This document shows, in pieces, positions 1 through 7,003 of a stretch of 64,000 nucleotides of DNA; position 1 is the first letter of the stretch, and each line of letters starts with the position of its first letter. This DNA comes from Verticiella sediminum (lineage in GTDB: Bacteria; Pseudomonadota; Gammaproteobacteria; Burkholderiales; Burkholderiaceae_B): the NCBI RefSeq assembly GCF_007558815.1, contig NZ_VLTJ01000039.1, positions 776,670 through 840,669 of the forward strand. Reading direction: 5' to 3'. A program made the position numbers and the translations under genes. The notes below the pieces were generated by a model. The model was not told where the DNA came from, did not search any database, and saw only the letters and a program-made list of their open reading frames with translations.

Positions 1-6
1 ACCTCG

Positions 7-685
7 ATGCTCACCGATACTGCACTGCGCAATCTCAAGCCTAAGTCCAGGATTTAAAGGTTTTTGACCGCGATGGCATGTACGTGGCGGTATCGACCGC
101 CGGTACCATCACCTTCCGCTACGACTACCGTCTCAACGGACGCCGCGAGACGCTGACGCGACCTGGAACGAGGTGGATTTCGAGAACGCCACCTGGACGA
201 TCCCCAAGGTGCGGATGAAGGGGCGCAAGCCGCACGTGGTCTACCTGTCGCGGCAGACGATGGACATCTTCGTGGCCCTGCACACCTGCGCGTCAGGCTC
301 GCGATTCGTGCTGCCGTCGCGCTATGACCCCGACCGGTGCATGTCGCATGCCACGCTCAACCGGGTGACCCAGCTCATTGGTTCACGTGCGAAGGAAGCC
401 GGGTTGCCGCTGGAGCCGTTCACGGTGCATGACCTGCGGCGCACCGCGTCCACGCTGCTCAACGAGGTGGGCTTCAACGGGGACTGGATCGAGAAGTGCC
501 TGGCGCACGAGGAGGGCAGCCGGTCTTCGCGCTCGGTCTACAACAAGGCCGAGTACGCCGGGCCGCGGCGGTACATGCTCCAGGAGTGGGCCGACATGGT
601 GGAGGCGTGGGTCGATGGGCGCACGCATGTGCCGAAGCTGGTGCCGGAGGACGTGTCGGTCCCGGTGCTCAGCACGGCTTTGTGA
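7..685 (+). pseudogene. Tyrosine-recombinase integrase, frameshifted and internally deleted
   Basis: This is the wreck of a P4-type (DUF4102 plus phage_integrase) island integrase. The first 16 codons from the ATG at 7 read MLTDTALRNLKPK and then hit a stop at 55. The reading continues in another frame from about 57 (FDRDGMYVAVS, then RLNGRRETLT), and from about 158 in a third frame (ATWNEVDFENATW) to the stop at 685. Family integrases have roughly 200 residues between RRETLT and ATWNEVDF, so most of the core-binding and early catalytic domain has been lost. The C-terminal catalytic box HDLRRTAS and the Tyr region (SVYNKAEY) remain. The protein cannot be functional. The gene marks the edge of a former integrative element whose other remains follow to about 4150. 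Confidence 0.85.
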
Positions 686-752
686 GGGAGGAGCGCAGAT
701 GACCTTGACCGGGATCGCTTCTAGCGGACATTCCGAGGCTTGCATTCGTCCA

Positions 753-779
753 GAAAAGATCACTATGGGTGATCTTTTC
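753..779. promoter_or_regulatory. Distal AbiEi-type operator, perfect inverted repeat
   Basis: An 11-bp perfect inverted repeat, GAAAAGATCAC (753-763) and GTGATCTTTTC (769-779), flanks the loop TATGG. AbiEi antitoxins of type IV systems are known to repress their own operon by binding inverted repeats in the promoter. This copy lies 60 bp upstream of the antitoxin start, and a degenerate copy with the same loop overlaps the start codon. Confidence 0.65.
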
Positions 780-828
780 CTCAGTTCATTAAACTCATCG
801 TTCTTGGCGTTGGTTTATAAATCTGATA

Positions 829-853
829 TTTTGATCACTATGGATGCTCAAAA
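829..853. promoter_or_regulatory. Proximal AbiEi-type operator containing the start codon
   Basis: TTTTGATCAC (829-838), loop TATGG (839-843) and ATGCTCAAAA (844-853) form an imperfect inverted repeat with 8 of 10 matches. It shares GATCACTATGG with the repeat at 753-779. The antitoxin start codon, ATG at 840-842, sits in the loop. Antitoxin bound here should block transcription and possibly ribosome access. The function is inferred. Confidence 0.6.
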
Positions 854-1661
854 TTCAGGAAAACTGAACCGATTGCTGGCCGAACTGGGCGATACGCGTC
901 TGGTGTCCAGCCGCTGGCTGCGCGCGCATGACTACTCCAACAGCCTGGTCGCGCGTTATGTGGGCAGCGGCTGGCTGGTGTCGCCGGCGCGTGGCGTCTA
1001 CATGCGCGCCGGCGGGCGGCTGCAATGGGATGGGGTAGTCCGCAGCCTGCAGGTAGGGGAGGGCATGCCACTGCATGTTGGGGGACATTTTGCGCTAGCC
1101 CTGCAAGGGCACGAGCACTACTTGCGTCTGGGCGATGCCGGGACGATCACGCTTTACGGGCCTGTGCCGCCGCCGGGCTGGGTCGGCAAGTTGTCGATGG
1201 AGCAGCGCTTCAAGTACGAGGGCAGGGGGCCGTTCGATCTACGGGCTGTGCCCTTTACTTCGGAAGCTTCCGAGAAGGCGCTGTCCGAGGCGGGCTTGGC
1301 CTGGCATTCCGCTGTGCCTGGTGTCGATGCCCTGGTGTGTTCGACGCCTGAGCGGGCCATGCTGGAACTGTGCGATGGCATATCGGATGCCGCCGGGGTC
1401 TACGAAGCCGATGCGCTGATGCAGGCCATGACCACGCTGCGCCCGCAACGGGTTGGCCTGCTGCTGCGCCACTGCCGCAGCATCAAGGCGAAGCGGCTGT
1501 TCCTGGCCTTGGCCGATCGACATCGGCATGCGTGGTTGTCGCATGTGCCGTTGGATGGCGTCGATCTGGGGCGCGGCAAGCGCGCGCTGGTGCCCGGTGG
1601 GCGTCTGCATCCGACCTACCAGATCACCTTGCCGGGAGACCTCGATGATCACCTGGCTTGA
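840..1661 (+). CDS. abiEi: Type IV toxin-antitoxin system AbiEi-family antitoxin
   Basis: This 273-residue protein matches the AbiEi antitoxin family: an N-terminal winged-helix domain (about residues 1-90, SSRWLRAHDYS and ARYVGSGWLV) that binds operators, then a C-terminal domain that counters the toxin. The ATG at 840 was chosen because family proteins begin close to this point and it lies in the operator loop. The next in-frame ATG upstream (765) lies in the distal operator. The reading frame is intact. It overlaps the toxin start at 1645 by 17 bases, as usual for co-translated AbiE pairs. The partner toxin is frameshifted, so this antitoxin may now be an orphan. Confidence 0.85.
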   Translation: MDAQNSGKLNRLLAELGDTRLVSSRWLRAHDYSNSLVARYVGSGWLVSPARGVYMRAGGRLQWDGVVRSLQVGEGMPLHVGGHFALALQGHEHYLRLGDAGTITLYGPVPPPGWVGKLSMEQRFKYEGRGPFDLRAVPFTSEASEKALSEAGLAWHSAVPGVDALVCSTPERAMLELCDGISDAAGVYEADALMQAMTTLRPQRVGLLLRHCRSIKAKRLFLALADRHRHAWLSHVPLDGVDLGRGKRALVPGGRLHPTYQITLPGDLDDHLA

Positions 1662-2494
1662 TCGGTGGGACCGGCGCTATACGGACCGTGTGCGGTTGCT
1701 GGTGGAGATCCCTGCCGGTGCTGGCCCAGGAGCCGCACTTCGCTCTCAAGGGCGGCACAGCCATCAACCTGTTCGAGCATGATCTGCCTCGCCTGTCGGT
1801 GGACATCGATTCGGCCTGGCTGCCAGTCCACGACGATGCCGAGGATGCGAAGTTGATCGCCGAAGCGCTCGGGCGCTTGGCCGATGCCTTGGGCGCCCGG
1901 CCTTTGCAATTGCAGGTACAGGCTTCGGCGGGCGAGGGTGGGGCGGTCATCCGGCTGGTGGCCAGTCGCGGCCGTGCGCGTGTGCAGATCGAGACGACGC
2001 CTGTCATGCGCGGGACGGTCCATCCAGTGCGAACCATGGTCGTGCGGCCACGGGTGGAGGAGGCGTTCGGCTTCGCCGAAGTGCAGGTGCTGGACTTCGC
2101 CGATCTGTATGCCGGCAAGCTGGCGGCGGCGCTGTCGCGGCAGCATCCGCGCGATCTGTTCGATGTGGGCCTGCTGCTGGCGGATGAGCGGGCGGATGCA
2201 GGTCTCTGGCGGACCTTTCTCGTGTATCTGACGTGCAGCCCCAAGCCGGCCTGGGAGATGCTGGCACCGCGCGTACCTGCGGATTTCGAGGCCACCTTCG
2301 AGGCTCACTTTAAGGGCATGACGGCTGAGCCCATTGAAGCGACGGCCTTGTTGGAGAGCCGCGAGCGCCTATTGGCACGGGTGGCGCATTGGCTGGACGA
2401 GCCGTCGCGCGCTTTTCTGCAATCGGTCGACGGGAACGAGATACGGCGGTCACGCTTGCTGCGGCTCAGATGGCACAGGTGCTGCCCGGTGTAG
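1645..2494 (+). pseudogene. abiEii: AbiEii-family nucleotidyltransferase toxin, frameshifted
   Basis: The toxin starts at the ATG at 1645 (MITWLDRWDRRY, then VRLLVEI) and then changes frame. The family sequence VEILPVLAQEP needs two C residues at 1710-1711, but three are present (1710-1712), so one inserted base breaks the gene. After the shift the AbiEii nucleotidyltransferase core is clear: FALKGGTAINLF, then LSVDIDSAWLP with the metal-binding Asp pair, and the later DLYAGKLAAALSR and PRDLFDVGLLL. The last 20 or so residues do not look like the family C-terminus, so a second lesion near 2440 is likely. Family toxins transfer nucleotides to targets such as tRNA. An active product would need a frameshift during expression, or the base could be a sequencing error. 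Confidence 0.8.
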
Positions 2495-2545
2495 AACTGG
2501 TCAGGGCGGATGCCGGGTAGTCGCCGTGGACGCCAGATGGCGGTT

Positions 2546-2797
2546 TCATGGAACAGGGCGGTGCCGGCGCAGTCTCACCTTCGGGCCGGCCGATGTGTTG
2601 GCCTTCGCTGATCGAGAGGCTTGCTTGTGGCCTTCGATCCAGGCTTCGAGCTCTTCCAGACTCCAGACGACGCAGTGGGCGGTGAGGCGGAAGCGGCGCG
2701 GGAATTCGCCGCGCTGCTCCATCTCGTAGATCGTCGTCTCGGCCAGAGGCATGATCTGGTGCAGTTCCTGACGGCCGATGGTGCGGCGGAAAGGCAA
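2546..2797 (-). CDS. AlpA-family phage/ICE transcriptional regulator
   Basis: This 83-residue protein has the AlpA (MerR-like winged helix) fold: RQELHQIMPLAETTIYEME, then EFPRRFRLT and VVWSLEELEAWIEGH. Proteins of this family are small DNA-binding regulators found beside integrases of P4-type islands, and some act as excisionase-like activators of integrase. It is intact but lies among broken genes of the same element, on the opposite strand. The closest neighbours are the damaged AbiE toxin and a broken DUF2958 gene. Confidence 0.85.
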   Translation of the reverse strand: MPFRRTIGRQELHQIMPLAETTIYEMEQRGEFPRRFRLTAHCVVWSLEELEAWIEGHKQASRSAKANTSAGPKVRLRRHRPVP

Positions 2798-2969
2798 GGG
2801 CGTCTTCGCCGGGAACTGGGGGCGTTGTCGTAGCCGGGCATGCCCGGATGGGGCAAGGATGAAAGTCTGTCCGGGGTAGGGAGTGAAGAGGGCGGCATGG
2901 CAGTGACCGTGATCGGATGCGTGGCGGTCTTGCCCTTCCCTTCATCGTGCCCGCCCGGCAACCTTTCCC

Positions 2970-3256
2970 TTGGAGAACCCGGACTTCGATCCGGCCTCCG
3001 TGGTCAAGCTGTTCACGCCGGATGCCGGCGCGACCTGGCTGCTGGCCTCGATCGATCCCGATGATCACGACACGCCTTTAGGCTTGGCGACCTGGGTCTG
3101 GGCATGCCGGAAATCGGCTGGGTCAGTTTGGCGGAAATCGCAGCCTTGCGCGGCCGGCTGGGCTTGCCGGTCGAGCGTGACCTGTATTTCCGGACCGGGA
3201 AGCGCCTGAGCGCCTATGCGCGCGATGCGCGGTTGGCCAGGCGCGTCGTTGTCTGA
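2970..3256 (+). pseudogene. DUF2958-domain protein, frameshifted
   Basis: The stretch NPDFDPASVVKLFTPDAG matches the start of the DUF2958 family, small uncharacterised proteins encoded on integrative conjugative elements. The family sequence then changes frame near 3085: the continuation LGDLGLGMPEIGWVSLAE, ending in LPVERDLYFR, is read one base on and stops at 3256. One missing G explains the shift. No good ATG or ribosome site is visible, so the 5' end may also be lost; TTG at 2970 is the only nearby candidate. Confidence 0.75.
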
Positions 3257-3420
3257 CGCGCAGGGCGTCGCTGTACGCCTCTTCGCATCGCGCCCGCGTG
3301 GCGCAATGTCTGTGCTCCTGTGGCGCTGCGTGCTTCGTTTGCCTCCAGCGGAGAGCCCTGCTGCGCGATGCTTGGCGCCCCTCAAAGAACGCCGAATCGG
3401 CTGCGCCAGATCAGCCTTCC

Positions 3421-3822
3421 CTACTTGGCCCGTTGGCTGCGCATGCCGGGCACGATCTTCAGGTCCTTGCGGCTGCTGAGTTCGCAATAGGCATCGGTTT
3501 CGACGCCGTAGGCAGCGATCCTCGATTCGGCGTCGTGGTGGATGCCCCAGCCGAACTGCTTGACCAGCGGGGAGGCGCGCAGGCAGGCCTGGGACTTGGC
3601 GAAGAAGGTTTCGCGCGCCTGCGCCCGATCCTCGGGAGCGACGCCGTTGCGGATGGCGTGGACCTCGAACAGCAGGTCGTCGCTGGTGTAGTGATAGGGC
3701 CGGGCGGCCAGGAGCCGGTGCTGGATCTGCGCAATCGAGCCGGCCCTGGGCGGTGTCTGGCCCATGGTGGCTGTGCTGTCGGGTGAAGCCGTGATGAAGG
3801 CGTCCACGTAGTTCGTCGTCAT
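3421..3822 (-). CDS. DUF6157-family protein
   Basis: This 133-residue protein begins MTTNYVDAFITASPDS and continues with RPYHYTSDDLLFEVHAIR and ETFFAKSQACLRASPLVKQF, the pattern of the DUF6157 family, whose members are small single-domain proteins of unknown function. The ATG at 3822 matches the family start; an open frame extends further upstream but that part has unrelated composition. It appears intact. The flanks are fragments of an integrative element (DUF2958 upstream in coordinate, DUF932-like start at 4069), so it may be cargo or a later capture. Confidence 0.75.
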   Translation of the reverse strand: MTTNYVDAFITASPDSTATMGQTPPRAGSIAQIQHRLLAARPYHYTSDDLLFEVHAIRNGVAPEDRAQARETFFAKSQACLRASPLVKQFGWGIHHDAESRIAAYGVETDAYCELSSRKDLKIVPGMRSQRAK

Positions 3823-4068
3823 GGTGCAACTGGCTCCTGGGTGTCCCCGGCCAAGGATACATGGCTGGTCGCGCTGTCGTGCTTCGCATCGAGCCGCCAG
3901 CGGCGTCTCGCCCCTGACGGGCTTTCCTCGTTCCCTCGCTCCGCTCGGCTGACGCCTCGGGCCCGGCTTCCAGATCCGGGCTTGCGCGCTTTGCTTGCCG
4001 TGTGGTCGGCATCTAGGAATCCGGTGTGTAGTGTGAACAGCATAGCTCTCTTTGTCAGGAGGAGGACC

Positions 4069-4152
4069 ATGCAACTCGCATCCCGTTTCGCTTCCCGGTC
4101 CCCGTCGCTGCATTCGACCAGGCAGCAACGCCGCGGGCTACCAAGATTCTGA
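4069..4152 (+). pseudogene. 5' remnant of a DUF932-like ICE gene
   Basis: A very strong ribosome site (AGGAGGAGG, ending 6 bases before) precedes ATG 4069 and the start MQLASRFASRSPSLHS, which is how DUF932-type proteins of integrative conjugative elements begin. The frame then runs into unrelated sequence and stops at 4152 after 27 residues, while the family is about 270 residues long. This is a truncated 5' end. The family match is from memory of the N-terminus only. Confidence 0.55.
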
Positions 4153-4158
4153 CGGCCT

Positions 4159-4608
4159 TCAGCTCAGTTGGAGGCTTTTGGCATGGCGCTTGACGACCTT
4201 CGGCGCCGCCGCACCTGGCTTCAACCGGCCTGCGGCAGCGGCCTTGAGCAGCCGCTGGAATGTCGGGCATTGCGCATGATGGGCGGCGGGGCATGCGGCG
4301 GCATGGCGCAGTCCCTGGCTCATCGTGCGTAGACGTTTGATGGTCGCGTCAATTTCATCGGCCTTCGCCGACAGCATCTTTCTGTCCACTTGCACAGCGC
4401 CATCGGGAGAGAGCATGGCGTGGATTTCGTCCAGTGAGAGGCCCCCGGCCTGCCCCAGCGCGATCAGCGCCAATTGGTCGAGCACGTCCGGTGCAAAGTG
4501 CCGCCAGCCACCTGCCGCGCGGGTTGCCGAGATCAGCTCCTTCTTCTCATAGAACCGTAGCGTGGAGGCTGGCAGGCCGGTGCGCTTGGCGACTTCGGAA
4601 ATGTCCAT
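4159..4608 (-). CDS. MerR-family transcriptional regulator
   Basis: This 149-residue protein has the MerR winged helix at its N-terminus (MDISEVAKRTGLPASTLRFY, then WRHFAPDVLDQLALI), a linker coiled coil (about 75-115) and a short tail with Cys and His residues (HAAACPAAHHAQCPTFQ) that could bind metal or sense redox state. It is transcribed divergently from the DUF2938/methyltransferase pair. Between them lies a typical MerR promoter, TTGACT and TACCAT with a 19-bp spacer around the palindrome 4624-4639. It most likely activates that promoter by DNA distortion. The inducer is unknown. Confidence 0.85.
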   Translation of the reverse strand: MDISEVAKRTGLPASTLRFYEKKELISATRAAGGWRHFAPDVLDQLALIALGQAGGLSLDEIHAMLSPDGAVQVDRKMLSAKADEIDATIKRLRTMSQGLRHAAACPAAHHAQCPTFQRLLKAAAAGRLKPGAAAPKVVKRHAKSLQLS

Positions 4609-4618
4609 CGCATATCTC

Positions 4619-4649
4619 TTGACTTGAAGTTGACTTCAACTTTTACCAT
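4619..4649 (+). promoter_or_regulatory. MerR-type promoter with 19-bp spacer and operator palindrome
   Basis: TTGACT (4619-4624) and TACCAT (4644-4649) are separated by 19 bp, the overlong spacing typical of MerR-activated promoters. The perfect palindrome TTGAAGT-TG-ACTTCAA (4624-4639) fills the spacer. It points to the gene at 4665. A promoter with the same layout lies at 28224-28254. Confidence 0.7.
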
Positions 4650-4664
4650 GCCATTGAGACTTGA

Positions 4665-4991
4665 TTGGAACAATCGCAAAGGAACAGGGAGCGGCCGCTG
4701 GGCTGGGCGGTTCACTACGCCACCGGCATCGCCTTCGCGGTGCTGATGGTGGCGATGCAGGGCTTGGCCTGGCTGCGAGCCCCCGCCTTCTTGCCTGCCG
4801 TGGCAGTGGGCATGGCGACCGTTGTTGTGCCGCTGTTCGTCATGCAGCCCGCTATGGGGGCGGGGTTCGCGGCATCGAAGACGCCCACGCCGTTGAGGAA
4901 CTGCCTGCGCAGCCTGGTGACGCATGCCGTATTCGGAGTGGGGCTTTATCTTTCGGCCACGTTGATCGAACTGTTTGGGGGCTTGATATGA
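4665..4991 (+). pseudogene. DUF2938 membrane protein, N-terminally truncated
   Basis: The 108-residue frame matches the C-terminal two thirds of DUF2938, a family of about 160-residue integral membrane proteins: RPLGWAVHYATGIAFAVLMV, then QPAMGAGFAASKTPTPLRNC and a last hydrophobic helix. The normal first segment with the first membrane helix is missing, and the bases before RPLGW fit the family only in another frame (IAKEQ), so the 5' end is deleted and frameshifted. TTG at 4665 is a formal start without a convincing ribosome site. The stop overlaps the next start (ATGA at 4988), so translation of this frame may still help expression of the methyltransferase. Confidence 0.6.
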
Positions 4992-5776
4992 AGACTGATC
5001 AAATCCATTTTCACGATGGGGCGGCGTACGAGCGCTACATGGGAAAGTGGAGCCAGCTTGCGGGGAAAACTTTCCTTGACTGGCTCGACCCGGAATTGGG
5101 GCAGCGATGGCTGGACGTTGGCTGCGGCAATGGCGCCTTCACCGAGATGCTCATCGGGCGCTGTCATCCGGCGTCGGTGCGTGGCGTAGACCCTTCCGAG
5201 GAGCAGCTTGCCTACGCGCGCATGCGACCTGCGCTTCGCACCGTACAGTTCCGCCAAGGGGATGCAATGGTGCTGCCTTACCCCGACAGCACGTTCGATG
5301 TTGCTGTCATGCCCTTGGTGATTTTCTTCGTTCCCGATCCGGCCAAAGGCGTTGCCGAAATGAAACGAGTGGTCCGCCCTGGCGGGGCCGTTGCCGCGTA
5401 CGCCTGGGACATGATGGGAGGCGGCTTTCCATATGAAGCGTTGCTGGCGGAAATCCGCCGGCTTGGCATTGCGGTCCCGGCGCCGCCAAGCCCCGAGGCG
5501 TCGCGCAGAGACGTCATGCGGGATTTGTGGGCTGGCGCTGGCCTGGATGCGATTGAAACGTGCGAAATCGAGGTGTGCCGCACGTTCAGCGGCTTTGACG
5601 ACTTCTGGGCGACGGCCTTCGGAGCGCCGAGCGTCGGGCCGACGCTCGCAACGATGGCGGCCGAGGATCTTGCCGTTCTCAAGGCACGCATGCGCACGCG
5701 CCTACCGGCAGAGGTTTCTGGCCATATCACTTGCAGCGCCCGCGCCAATGCGGTGAAAGGTCGTGTTCCGAAATAG
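4988..5776 (+). CDS. Class I SAM-dependent methyltransferase
   Basis: This 262-residue protein is a Methyltransf_11-type enzyme. Motif I is RWLDVGCGNGAFTEMLI (about residues 38-54), the acidic residue of motif II is in VRGVDPSEEQL, and the post-motif region is FDVAVMPLVIFFVPDP followed by VRPGGAVAAYAWDM. The acceptor is not predictable; family members methylate small molecules such as quinones, sterols or antibiotics. It starts inside the stop codon of the DUF2938 remnant and should be co-transcribed from the MerR-type promoter at 4619. Confidence 0.85.
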   Translation: MKTDQIHFHDGAAYERYMGKWSQLAGKTFLDWLDPELGQRWLDVGCGNGAFTEMLIGRCHPASVRGVDPSEEQLAYARMRPALRTVQFRQGDAMVLPYPDSTFDVAVMPLVIFFVPDPAKGVAEMKRVVRPGGAVAAYAWDMMGGGFPYEALLAEIRRLGIAVPAPPSPEASRRDVMRDLWAGAGLDAIETCEIEVCRTFSGFDDFWATAFGAPSVGPTLATMAAEDLAVLKARMRTRLPAEVSGHITCSARANAVKGRVPK

Positions 5777-5857
5777 CCCCATCACCGGTGTCGAAGAGAC
5801 GACACGGGACGCGGCCTGCAGGATGGCGGCGACCAGTTCGGTCGAGCGCCACATCGG

Positions 5858-6799
5858 TTAGTGCGTGGCTGCAACCCCTTCCAGTTGCGTGGGCGGCAAG
5901 AGCGAGAAGGCGGCTCTCATTTCCCGCGCTTCTTCTCCAGGACTGCGACCGAACAATCGCTTGAACTCCCTGTTGAACTGGGAAGGACTCTCGTAGCCGA
6001 CACCTGCAGCGGCGGCCGCAGCCGTAAGGTCATCGCGGATCATCAGCAATCTGGCTTGGTGCAATCTCACCGACTTGATGTATTGGATGGGCGATGTTTT
6101 GGCGAAGGCCTTGAAATGCCCATGAAAGGTCGGCACGCTCAGGCCCGCTTCGCGGGCCAGCAGGCCGACATCCAGCGGCTGGGCATAGTCATTGTGGATG
6201 CGTCGTAGTGCACGGGAGATGCGGCCGAAATTGCCGAAATTGGCCAGTGCCGCTCGAATTGCACCTCCTCGTTCACCGACCAGCACGCGAAAACACAACT
6301 CGCGCACAATGCCCGGCCCCAGCACCTTCGCTTCTACCGGCGAGGACAAAGCTCGCAACAGGCGTAAGGTCGTGTCGGCCAGCGTCGCATCCAGCGGTGT
6401 GGACACGATGCCTTCAGGCGCCGTGACCGTGCTCGTCTCATGGTTGTCCAACTCCAAGACGAGATCGGCCACTGCCGCCATATCCAACCGGACCGAAACC
6501 GCCAGCAGCGGCTCCTCGGTGCTGGCCTCGGTTTCCGACGAGAACGGCAGCGGCACCGACAGCACCAAGTAATGCTGCGAGTCGTAGTGGTAGACCCGGT
6601 CGGCCAGGTAGCCGCGCTTGTGGCCTTGGCACACGATCACGATGCTGGGCTCGTAGAGTACCGGCGTGCGGGCGAGTGGCCGGTCTGCACGCATGAACCG
6701 AACGCCATCGAGCAGCGATCGGGTGTAGCCCTCATGCGGTGCGAGCTGTTTCAGAAGCCTGGCCATCTGCTGTTGCATTGGCGGAATGTGCTCGTCCAT
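5858..6799 (-). CDS. AraC-family transcriptional regulator (YqhC-like)
   Basis: This 313-residue protein has the AraC_N ligand domain (about 30-190; EPSIVIVCQGHKRGYL and VYHYDSQHYLVLSVPLPF) and two C-terminal helix-turn-helix motifs (about 215-300; DVGLLAREAGLSVPTFHGHF and AAAAAGVGYESPSQFNREF). This architecture is shared by YqhC, which activates aldehyde-reducing genes. The start ATG at 6799 is preferred to TTG at 6829 because family proteins begin with a short leader like MDEHIPPMQQQ. It is divergent from an aldehyde dehydrogenase and SDR, which are its likely targets. A 10-bp repeat in the shared gap may be its operator. Confidence 0.9.
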   Translation of the reverse strand: MDEHIPPMQQQMARLLKQLAPHEGYTRSLLDGVRFMRADRPLARTPVLYEPSIVIVCQGHKRGYLADRVYHYDSQHYLVLSVPLPFSSETEASTEEPLLAVSVRLDMAAVADLVLELDNHETSTVTAPEGIVSTPLDATLADTTLRLLRALSSPVEAKVLGPGIVRELCFRVLVGERGGAIRAALANFGNFGRISRALRRIHNDYAQPLDVGLLAREAGLSVPTFHGHFKAFAKTSPIQYIKSVRLHQARLLMIRDDLTAAAAAAGVGYESPSQFNREFKRLFGRSPGEEAREMRAAFSLLPPTQLEGVAATH

Positions 6800-6820
6800 G
6801 TGCGCTGGCGTGTAAAAAAT

Positions 6821-6882
6821 AATAGGCAATCATTTTGCCTGAAATCAGTGAAAAATAGAGTGAAATCTGAGGAATAGGCAAT
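6821..6882. repeat. Direct repeat AATAGGCAAT, probable AraC operator pair
   Basis: The 10-mer AATAGGCAAT occurs at 6821-6830 and again at 6873-6882, 52 bp apart, close to five helical turns and so on the same face of the DNA. Both copies lie between the divergent AraC gene (start 6799) and the aldehyde dehydrogenase gene (start 7004). Use as AraC-family half sites is inferred. Confidence 0.55.
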
Positions 6883-7003
6883 GATGGCATAGGAATGAGT
6901 CTATCCGGACAGGCGTGGCAAGCCCAGAATTTCATCCTGTAGCCAGCCCCGAAGTGGGGTTGTCCCATGCCAAGCCAAGGCAACCCAACAGGAGAAATTT
7001 CTC

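Noticed and set aside
2466..3068. Minus-strand 200-residue ORF
   Set aside because: It overlaps the AlpA gene on the same strand in another frame and the broken DUF2958 gene. Composition is random-like.
3841..4020. Possible gene upstream of the DUF932-like remnant
   Set aside because: The frame is open but has no ribosome site and its content looks like non-coding intergenic DNA of integrative elements. No family was recognised.
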